Shown here: piece after piece, positions 6,805 to 11,470 of the stretch
Position numbering within the stretch: position 1 is the stretch's first letter
Layout of the letters: each line of letters opens with the position of its first letter
From: Spirochaetota bacterium
GTDB lineage: Bacteria; Spirochaetota; GWE2-31-10; MWDO01
DNA: 11,470 nucleotides
Reading direction: 5' to 3'
Assembly (NCBI GenBank): GCA_017998755.1
Contig: JAGOCL010000038.1
Location: 1-11,470 of the forward strand
Program-made: the position numbers and the translations under genes
Notes under the pieces: model-generated
Databases searched by the model: none
Told to the model about the DNA's origin: nothing
What the model saw: only the letters and a program-made list of their open reading frames with translations

Positions 6805-8307
6805 TTATATTGCTCCTAGAGACTTTTTACGCCTCTTTTCTATTAAAAGCTCTTTATGTTTGAATATAATTCCAAGTATCTGAATACTTATCGGAGGGGC
6901 TACCGCTATCATCGCTATTAATCCAAAAGCGTCGAGAGCGGGATTTCCTCCCGAAGTTTGAGCCGCCCCCAAAGTTATCGGAAGTATAAAAGCGGCCGAT
7001 ACCGGACCTGTCGCAACGCTACCCGAATCAAACGCTATAGCCGAAAAGAGTTTTGGCGAAAAAAGACTAAAAATCATTGCTCCGATAAAAGCTGGAGCGA
7101 TAAGGAACCAAATGCTGAATCCGGCCAAAACTCGCCACATAGATAGTCCTACGCCGACTGAAACTCCCAGCGCTACCGAAGTTAATAGAATAGGTTTACG
7201 GATATTTCCGGCGGATACCTCTTCAACTTGTTCGGTTAGAACCCACATAGCCGGCTCCGAGCAAACTATGATCGAACCCAGTATGCATCCTATCGGAATT
7301 AATATCCAATTATAAGAAAGCGCTCCTATTCCTTCGCCGATAGCTTTACCGGCCGGAATAAAACCGGTATTTGCGCCGATAAAAAAAAGAATCAATCCCA
7401 ACCACGCGTAAATTAATCCGGTAAAAACTCTACGTATTTGGGCCGGGGGTAATTTTAGCAGAAAGATCTGAAATGCCGCAATTAACGCCGCCATAGGACT
7501 TAATGCGATAGTAACGTTTTTTGTCGTCTGTAACATCGTTGATAAATATTTAAAAATCGCGTTTTGACTATCGTTTGAAATTATTACTGCATATCCGGAA
7601 CTAGAGGTATCGAGTCCGTTTTTACCAAGAAATAAACTGCATATAGCCATGCCCAATATGGGGCCGACGGCGGCTATACCGGTTGTTCCAAAACTATCGT
7701 CGTCTGCGCTCTTGTCGCCTCTTACGCTTGCTATACCTATACCCAAAGCGATAAAAAACGGAACGGTCAAAGGCCCCGTCGAAGCGCCTGAAGAGTCAAA
7801 AGCTATAGAAACGTAAACAGGGTCTATAAAAGCCGCAAAAATCAAAACTAACCCGTAGCATATAATAATAATTAGTTTAAAAGGAATTTGTAAAAGAATT
7901 CTACTCAGCGCAATTGCTAGAAAAATTCCTATTGCGATTGAAACGGTAAAAACAACTGTTGAAGATTTGATATTCCCGGTTACCGACTCGACCAGATCTC
8001 CTTGTACTTTCAGATTGGGCTCTGCAAACGTAACAATGAACCCCGTAACGATTATTACAATTATAATAAATGGTAAATTTCTGGTTTTTGTTAACGAAGC
8101 TCCTAATAACTCCCCCGCCGGAACAATACCGATATCCGCTCCGGCAAGAAATATCCCAAGTCCTAGAATTACAAAAATCGAACCGATAAGAAACTCGATA
8201 AGAGTTATAATAGGTATAGGGGCTATTGTAAAATGTAATAATACGACAATTATATCTACCGGAATAATAGCTAAAGCCGTATCTTTTAATTTTTTTATAA
8301 GATCCAT
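6805..8307 (-). CDS. DUF1538 family integral membrane protein (duplicated, putative transporter)
   Basis: A very hydrophobic 500-residue protein with many membrane segments, arranged as two homologous halves. GADIGIVPAG (56-65) matches GANTGFIPAG (311-320). FAEPNL (94-99) matches CSEPAM (349-354). SIAFDSSGASTGP (167-179) matches AIAFDSGSVATGP (423-435). SFGTTGIAAVGP (205-216) matches AFGLIAMIAVAP (460-471). The acidic residues E96/E350 and D171/D427 sit within membrane-type stretches and are conserved in both halves, as expected of a substrate or ion path in a two-fold pseudosymmetric transporter. I recognise the family as DUF1538, which lacks a proven substrate. The ATG start has only a weak ribosome site (GAG eight bases upstream); an in-frame stop lies 30 bases upstream and no better start exists. 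The adjacent PII-like gene suggests nucleotide- or metabolite-dependent gating. The basic C-terminus (KRRKK, 491-495) suggests a cytoplasmic end. Confidence 0.85.
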   Translation of the reverse strand: MDLIKKLKDTALAIIPVDIIVVLLHFTIAPIPIITLIEFLIGSIFVILGLGIFLAGADIGIVPAGELLGASLTKTRNLPFIIIVIIVTGFIVTFAEPNLKVQGDLVESVTGNIKSSTVVFTVSIAIGIFLAIALSRILLQIPFKLIIIICYGLVLIFAAFIDPVYVSIAFDSSGASTGPLTVPFFIALGIGIASVRGDKSADDDSFGTTGIAAVGPILGMAICSLFLGKNGLDTSSSGYAVIISNDSQNAIFKYLSTMLQTTKNVTIALSPMAALIAAFQIFLLKLPPAQIRRVFTGLIYAWLGLILFFIGANTGFIPAGKAIGEGIGALSYNWILIPIGCILGSIIVCSEPAMWVLTEQVEEVSAGNIRKPILLTSVALGVSVGVGLSMWRVLAGFSIWFLIAPAFIGAMIFSLFSPKLFSAIAFDSGSVATGPVSAAFILPITLGAAQTSGGNPALDAFGLIAMIAVAPPISIQILGIIFKHKELLIEKRRKKSLGAI

Positions 8308-8316
8308 TTCAGCTCG

Positions 8317-8345
8317 AATATAGCGCTTATTTTCGGTTTATTCAA
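8317..8345 (-). promoter_or_regulatory. Candidate promoter for the DUF1538-PII unit
   Basis: On the minus strand TTGAAT (8345-8340) is separated by exactly 17 bases from TATATT (8322-8317, five of six -10 matches). Transcription would begin about three bases before the ATG at 8307, making the mRNA nearly leaderless. This agrees with the lack of a strong Shine-Dalgarno sequence. A second TTTCTTGAA box lies further upstream at 8373-8365. Alternatively the pair is read from the esterase promoter, 89 bp upstream of which the esterase gene ends. Confidence 0.4.
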
Positions 8346-8396
8346 GACTTTTTTATAAATCGACTTCAAGAAATAAGACCAAACCAAATACTAAAT

Positions 8397-9281
8397 TTAT
8401 TCTTTCATCTTTTTGAGAAAATTAGTAAATATATCTTGGCAGGTAGTCCAGTGATCGCCATTAGTTTCGCAGGAAATATTTGGAATGCCTTTTTCAGTTA
8501 ATTTTTGAGCGAATAGATTTACAGACCAGTTAAATCCCGGCAGATCTTCGGTCGCCGAGGACATAACAATAAAGGGAAATTTGTCGTTGTTTTCTAAAAG
8601 ATAGAAAGGATTATACTCGTTCCACTTTTCTTTTGATCCGAAAGCGTTAGTCAACATACTTTTTAGGAGAAATATCTGATTCGGACTCATTTTTAGTTTT
8701 TTACCGGTCTTTTCAAAATCGTCGTCCCAAGGCGAAAACGGGGCGGTATAAGGCGATATACAGCAAACGACGGGAAAAATATCCGGATTTCTCATAGAAA
8801 GCGATAGGGCGTTATATCCTCCTAGAGAATGTCCTATCAGATAAGTTTTTTCGGATGAAACGTCGAGTTTTGTCTTGAAATACGGGATTATCTCTTTGAT
8901 CATAATAGTCTCTATATCGTCGGAGTACGGCCCGGGAGCGTCTTCAAGAAACATAAAGGCTGAACTAAAACTTATCGCTACGACCGAATAATCCGGTAAA
9001 TCGGGATTATTTTTGAGAACCGTATAATATTTCGAACCGAATCCGTTCTTTTCAGCCCATTCCTCCTCAGTTCTGTTAAATCCGTGAAGATAAAAAATTA
9101 TTCCGTTTTTATCTTTTCCTTCAGTATAGATATATCTTAATTCCAGTTTATTTTTACCGAAAAACTCTTTGCCTTGCGTAAATACGATTTTTTCATCGTA
9201 TTGTTTAGGTTTCTCGCCGAAAGAAATCCTCGCGCATGAAGACAGGATTATAAAAAAAAGAAAATATTTTGCAAATTTCAT
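8397..9281 (-). CDS. Esterase-like alpha/beta hydrolase lipoprotein
   Basis: A 294-residue exported lipoprotein. MKFAKYFLFFIILSSC gives a charged start, hydrophobic core and lipobox L-S-S-C16. The mature part is an alpha/beta hydrolase of the putative esterase (esterase D-like) type. The oxyanion-region HG is at 66-67 (FYLHGFN). The nucleophile elbow GHSLGG spans 150-155, with Ser152. Asp246 (SATED) is a probable catalytic acid, and His277 in GDHWTTC a probable catalytic base. The triad therefore looks complete. Substrate is unknown; this class includes feruloyl and acetyl-xylan esterases and S-formylglutathione hydrolases, and the lipid anchor argues for extracellular or periplasmic ester cleavage. 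The ATG has an AAAGGG Shine-Dalgarno six bases upstream. The gene has its own promoter candidate and ends 89 bp before the DUF1538 gene. Confidence 0.85.
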   Translation of the reverse strand: MKFAKYFLFFIILSSCARISFGEKPKQYDEKIVFTQGKEFFGKNKLELRYIYTEGKDKNGIIFYLHGFNRTEEEWAEKNGFGSKYYTVLKNNPDLPDYSVVAISFSSAFMFLEDAPGPYSDDIETIMIKEIIPYFKTKLDVSSEKTYLIGHSLGGYNALSLSMRNPDIFPVVCCISPYTAPFSPWDDDFEKTGKKLKMSPNQIFLLKSMLTNAFGSKEKWNEYNPFYLLENNDKFPFIVMSSATEDLPGFNWSVNLFAQKLTEKGIPNISCETNGDHWTTCQDIFTNFLKKMKE

Positions 9282-9309
9282 AACGAACCCTTTTTAAATA
9301 GTTTTTCAT

Positions 9310-9338
9310 ATTTTATATAATTAGTTCAAAAAAATCAA
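9310..9338 (-). promoter_or_regulatory. Candidate promoter for the esterase gene
   Basis: On the minus strand TTGATT (9338-9333) is followed, after a 17-base spacer, by TAAAAT (9315-9310, five of six -10 matches). The leader would be about 20 bases and include the AAAGGG ribosome site. The -35 box lies inside one arm of the inverted repeat 9332-9384. Confidence 0.5.
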
Positions 9339-9384
9339 GAGTTGAAATTATTAATGTTAATTTTTACATTATTTTTCTTGATTT
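9332..9384. repeat. Inverted repeat in a divergent promoter region
   Basis: AAATCAAGA (9332-9340) and TCTTGATTT (9376-9384) are a perfect 9-bp inverted repeat around a 35-base AT-rich centre. Each arm contains the TTGATT -35 candidate of the gene it faces: the left arm for the leftward esterase, the right arm for the rightward tocopherol cyclase-like gene. It could be simply two similar promoters back to back or a shared regulator site. Confidence 0.5.
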
Positions 9385-9404
9385 AGATTTAGAAATAGTA
9401 TAAC
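9378..9404 (+). promoter_or_regulatory. Candidate promoter for the tocopherol cyclase-like gene
   Basis: TTGATT (9378-9383) precedes TATAAC (9399-9404, five of six -10 matches) with a short 15-base spacer. The resulting transcript would have a very short leader before the ATG at 9413. A second -10-like TATATT (9407-9412) abuts the ATG. The short spacer makes this a weaker call than the leftward promoter opposite. Confidence 0.33.
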
Positions 9405-9412
9405 GGTATATT

Positions 9413-10390
9413 ATGATTTTTAAGAAAATATTTTATCCTGAATTTTATCAGGGAGAAAAGAAAAAGACCGGTTACTTCGAAGGGTGGTATTTCAAATTAG
9501 TAAATAAAGATAGAAATTACTCTGTAGCCCTAATCCCCGGTATAAGTTTAAATAAGACGGATTCTCATTCTTTCATTCAGTTATTTGTATCAAAAACCGT
9601 CGATAACGAAGTTTCTTTGAAAAGATACTATTTCAGATACGATATCAAAGATTTTACCTACGATTCCAAAGAATTTTCAGTAAGTATAAAGGATAACTTT
9701 TTTTCAAAAACCAAGATGAAGTTAAATCTTTCTAATGAAAATATAGTTTTTAAGACAGATATTGACGCTTATGGTCTAACAGGGATAAAAAATAGCATAT
9801 TTACGCCGAATATTATGGGATTCTTTGGATATTTGAACTTTATGGAGTGTTATCACGGGATAGTCAGCATGACCCATTCGTTGTCCGGCTTTATAAATAT
9901 AAACGGCGAGGACGTTTCGTTTGATGAAGGCAAGGGATATATAGAAAAAGATTGGGGCAAGTCGTTTCCCCGCAATTACGTATGGCTTCAGACTAATCAT
10001 TTTTATGACGATTCGGCGTCGTTTCTTTTTTCATACGCGCTTATACCTTTTGGCGTATTTAATTTTAACGGTTTAATAGTAAATCTTCTTATCGGCAAAA
10101 AGGAGTATAGATTCGCTACCTACAATAGGGCTAAAATTATTTACGAAGAGATAAAAAAGGGATACGTCAAATACGAAATTAAAAAAGCGTCTTATAGACT
10201 GACGGTAGAAGCGTTTTCGGATAAAGAGATAGATTTGCCGTCTCCAAAAAACGGCGCTATGATAGAGAGTATCAAAGAGGGGTTGTCCGGTAAGATAAAG
10301 ATAACTTTATTTAAAAAGAATAATAAAATTTTTGAGGATACAGGGTATAACGCCGGGATAGAAATTATGAAGCCGTATAAAAACTCTTAA
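9413..10390 (+). CDS. Tocopherol cyclase-like family protein
   Basis: A 325-residue soluble protein with no signal peptide or membrane segment. Its recognisable motifs are those of the tocopherol cyclase-like family found in many non-photosynthetic bacteria: YFEGWYFK at 21-28, MGFFGYLNFMECYHGIVSM at 135-153, the hallmark GYIEKDWGKSFP at 175-186 with VWLQTNHF at 190-197, and a late LPSPKNGAM at 275-283. The fold expected for the family is a beta-rich, lipocalin-like pair of barrels that could hold a hydrophobic ligand. Plant and cyanobacterial members cyclise prenylquinols to tocopherols. Nothing nearby makes prenylquinones, so that reaction should not be assumed; a lipid- or isoprenoid-binding role is only inference. 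The ATG start has no good Shine-Dalgarno sequence (only AACGG), and no alternative start keeps the N-terminal motif better. Confidence 0.82.
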   Translation: MIFKKIFYPEFYQGEKKKTGYFEGWYFKLVNKDRNYSVALIPGISLNKTDSHSFIQLFVSKTVDNEVSLKRYYFRYDIKDFTYDSKEFSVSIKDNFFSKTKMKLNLSNENIVFKTDIDAYGLTGIKNSIFTPNIMGFFGYLNFMECYHGIVSMTHSLSGFININGEDVSFDEGKGYIEKDWGKSFPRNYVWLQTNHFYDDSASFLFSYALIPFGVFNFNGLIVNLLIGKKEYRFATYNRAKIIYEEIKKGYVKYEIKKASYRLTVEAFSDKEIDLPSPKNGAMIESIKEGLSGKIKITLFKKNNKIFEDTGYNAGIEIMKPYKNS

Positions 10391-10400
10391 CTATCCTGAT

Positions 10401-10772
10401 TTATTTTGCGATTCCGACGTAGAAAGTCCAGTCTTTAAAAGTAAAAGTTAGATTATTATTCTCGATTTCGTCGTCGGTCGCGATACATTCGGGAGTAGAA
10501 GTATAGTATCCGGGATCGTCGATATATTCTACGCTACGATCGCCGTCCGCTTTCAGACGGTTTAAAGTATCTGCGTCGTAATACTTGAGATTTTTATCGT
10601 TATCGAGTTGTTCTTTAACTATGTTGGCAAAATCGCGTTGTAAATCGCCGTAAGTATCGGCTAGACATCCAAAAAACTCGTCGATAACTTTAGCTTCCTT
10701 TTCGCCATGTTTTTTGAAAAGAGCAATTTTTAAACTTCTCTCTTTAATTTTCAAATATTCCGCTTCGGTCAT
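10401..10772 (-). CDS. Unrecognised acidic 123-residue protein
   Basis: I do not recognise this protein. It is hydrophilic and lacks a signal peptide or membrane span. The first part (1-75) is probably helical with mixed charge (KIKERSLKIALFKKHGEKEAK, shown here as residues 8-28 in abbreviated form). The second part (76-123) is acidic and aromatic-rich, with DDPGYY at 85-90 and FKDWTFYVG at 112-120. Two Cys residues (C36, C96) are too far apart to form a motif. The gene is credible because a strong GGAGG (10782-10778) sits five bases before the ATG and an extended -10 promoter lies upstream. It converges with the tocopherol cyclase-like gene with only 10 bp between stop codons, and is divergent from the Mn-riboswitch unit. 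Confidence 0.72.
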   Translation of the reverse strand: MTEAEYLKIKERSLKIALFKKHGEKEAKVIDEFFGCLADTYGDLQRDFANIVKEQLDNDKNLKYYDADTLNRLKADGDRSVEYIDDPGYYTSTPECIATDDEIENNNLTFTFKDWTFYVGIAK

Positions 10773-10817
10773 ATACTCCTCCTCTTATAAAAAATACCGG
10801 ATATTTTCTCTTCCTAA

Positions 10818-10828
10818 ATTATAGCAGA
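10818..10828 (-). promoter_or_regulatory. Extended -10 promoter for the 123-residue protein
   Basis: On the minus strand a perfect TATAAT (10823-10818) is preceded by TGC, the TGn extension that can replace a good -35 box. The -35 position (10846-10841) reads only TAAATA. The transcript would start near 10811 and have a leader of about 38 bases ending in the strong GGAGG site. Confidence 0.55.
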
Positions 10829-10924
10829 AAAAAATATCTTTATTTAATAAATTAATAATAATATTATAATTAATCAATTATTTTAAAAATTATGTTTCTT
10901 TTACTATACTTTAAAATAAATTTC

Positions 10925-10954
10925 TTGACAACATTACTAAAATTTAATAATAAT
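10925..10954 (+). promoter_or_regulatory. Promoter of the Mn riboswitch-ATPase unit
   Basis: A perfect TTGACA (10925-10930) is followed after 18 bases by AATAAT (10949-10954, five of six -10 matches). The start near 10961 falls just ahead of the first base of riboswitch helix P1 (10963), a sensible arrangement. The TATAAT at 10958-10963 is 27 bases from the -35 and overlaps the aptamer, so it is a poorer -10. The sequence between here and the divergent promoter at 10818 is AT-rich with no gene. Confidence 0.6.
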
Positions 10955-10962
10955 ATATATAA

Positions 10963-11091
10963 TTAAGAGGGAGTAGTTTTCCCGTTAAACAAAATGGGAC
11001 TCATAGCCGACAATCGCGAAAGAGCTATAGACTTTTTCCGGTTATGAAACGTTGTCTAAAAAAAGTAAGATAGCGCAAACGAGACTTTTAA
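10963..11091 (+). promoter_or_regulatory. yybP-ykoY (Mn2+-sensing) riboswitch aptamer
   Basis: Two conserved hallmarks of this class are present in the right order: GGGAGTAG at 10969-10976 near the 5' end, and CAAACGAGAC at 11076-11085 near the 3' end. Helix P1 closes them: TTAAGAG (10963-10969) pairs with CTTTTAA (11085-11091) over seven pairs with one G-U. Internal stems include ATAGC/GCTAT (11003-11007 with 11024-11028) and CCC/GGG (10981-10983 with 10995-10997); the exact internal fold is not resolved by eye. Known members bind Mn2+ at the contact of the two conserved loops and control Mn exporters such as MntP, Alx/TerC and P-type ATPases. Here the downstream gene is a cation P-type ATPase. 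The 3' P1 strand is shared with the terminator that follows. Confidence 0.85.
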
Positions 11092-11162
11092 CAAAATATT
11101 TTCGCTTCTTCGGCGGTTTAGTTATCGTCTGGGATGAGAGATTTTGTTAAAGGTCTTTTTTT
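11083..11162 (+). terminator. Riboswitch-controlled intrinsic terminator
   Basis: A 15-bp stem forms between 11083-11097 (GACTTTTAACAAAAT) and 11141-11155 (ATTTTGTTAAAGGTC), with one G-U pair and no mismatch, followed at once by seven T (11156-11162) and more T-rich sequence. The 43-base loop contains two small hairpins, CGC/GCG near 11103-11115 and TCGTC/GATGA (11125-11129 with 11133-11137). The left arm includes 11085-11091, the 3' strand of aptamer helix P1. The metal-bound aptamer should therefore block the terminator and allow transcription, an on-switch. The ribosome site at 11171 lies outside the stem, so control is at transcription rather than translation. Confidence 0.85.
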
Positions 11163-11181
11163 ATTTTAAAAAGGAGAAAAT

Positions 11182-11470
11182 ATGTACAATCTTAACGAAT
11201 TTTATAACGTTGGGGCAGAAGAAGCGTTAAAAAAGGTTAATTCAGACCGTTTGGGGTTAAATAACGCGGAAGCAGAGGATAGAGTAAAAAGCTTTGGGTA
11301 TAACGAGATTACCGAGAAGAAAAGAGAGACTCTTTTTCAGAAAATCGTTATATCTCTATTAGAACCTATGGTTTTAATATTATTTGCCGCTTCGATTTTT
11401 TCATTTGTAATTAAAGATATAATCGAAGGATTCGCGATTTTGGGCGTCGTCTTGGTTAATACTATAATCG
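11182..11470 (+). CDS. P2-type cation-transporting ATPase (partial, 3' end beyond window)
   Basis: Ninety-six codons are visible. The N-terminus reads MYNLNEFYNV with GLNNAEAEDR at about residues 25-34 and then FGYNEI, the typical cation-ATPase N-terminal domain (GLt..EA..R....G.N.l). The first membrane hairpin follows from about residue 58: LLEPMVLILFAASIFSF, then IIEGFAILGVVLVNTII, as in Ca2+/Mn2+ P2-type pumps. The phosphorylation site DKTGT and metal-site helices lie beyond the window, so the ion cannot be read directly. The Mn-type riboswitch in its leader argues for Mn2+ (possibly also Ca2+) export across the inner membrane, as for the YoaB pump reported for Lactococcus. The start is ATG at 11182 behind AAGGAG (11171-11176) with a five-base spacer. 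Confidence 0.9.
   Translation, partial: MYNLNEFYNVGAEEALKKVNSDRLGLNNAEAEDRVKSFGYNEITEKKRETLFQKIVISLLEPMVLILFAASIFSFVIKDIIEGFAILGVVLVNTII

Noticed and set aside
7967..8323. A 118-codon rightward frame opposite the DUF1538 gene
   Set aside because: Its Ile/Thr/Pro-rich sequence mirrors the hydrophobic codons of the membrane protein on the other strand; no start signal is present.
10994..11047. An 18-codon reading frame (ATG to TGA, MGLIADNRER...) inside the riboswitch
   Set aside because: It has no Shine-Dalgarno at a useful distance and lies in conserved aptamer structure, so it is probably coincidental rather than a leader peptide.
1..11470. Mobile element, CRISPR array, toxin-antitoxin or defence system
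   Set aside because: I found no transposase or integrase, no regularly spaced direct repeats, and no pair of small overlapping genes of that type; the genes read as ordinary chromosomal content.

Overview
The window looks like chromosomal DNA of an AT-rich bacterium with diderm-style lipoproteins. Intergenic DNA is very AT-rich, while coding DNA is richer in CG dinucleotides. Two genes carry lipoprotein signal peptides, one with a relaxed F-T-N-C lipobox of the kind tolerated in spirochaetes. The B12-dependent methionine synthase is the short form that lacks the reactivation domain, common in anaerobes. Together these suggest an anaerobic, possibly host-associated Gram-negative (a spirochaete or a similar low-GC phylum), but the sequence does not fix the phylum. 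I see no transposase, integrase, CRISPR array, tRNA or rRNA.

Layout. Positions 1-157 are an upstream region that may also hold the first codons of a divergent gene. uvrA (158-2986, +) follows and ends in two hairpins. A leftward block comes next, probably three transcription units: metH plus a small IPT/TIG-type lipoprotein (6002 to 3087), a DUF1538 membrane protein tightly coupled to a tandem PII-like protein (8307 to 6185), and a surface esterase-like lipoprotein (9281 to 8397). A divergent promoter region (9282-9412) separates the esterase from a rightward gene of the tocopherol cyclase-like family (9413-10390). An unrecognised acidic 123-residue protein (10772 to 10401) converges on that gene.

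The right end is the best-supported regulatory unit. A TTGACA promoter, a yybP-ykoY type (Mn2+-sensing) riboswitch and an intrinsic terminator precede the start of a P2-type cation-transporting ATPase that runs off the window. The sequence closing the aptamer (11085-11091) is also part of the 5' arm of the terminator stem, so the two folds exclude each other. Metal binding should therefore permit read-through into the ATPase gene, which I infer to be a Mn2+/Ca2+ exporter.

The least understood unit is the DUF1538/PII pair. The membrane protein is an internal duplication with a constant offset of about 255 residues. Its partner is itself two fused PII-like domains. The gap between the genes is 2 bp, which points to a membrane transporter or channel gated by a nucleotide- or metabolite-sensing PII-like protein. 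The substrate cannot be read from the sequence.
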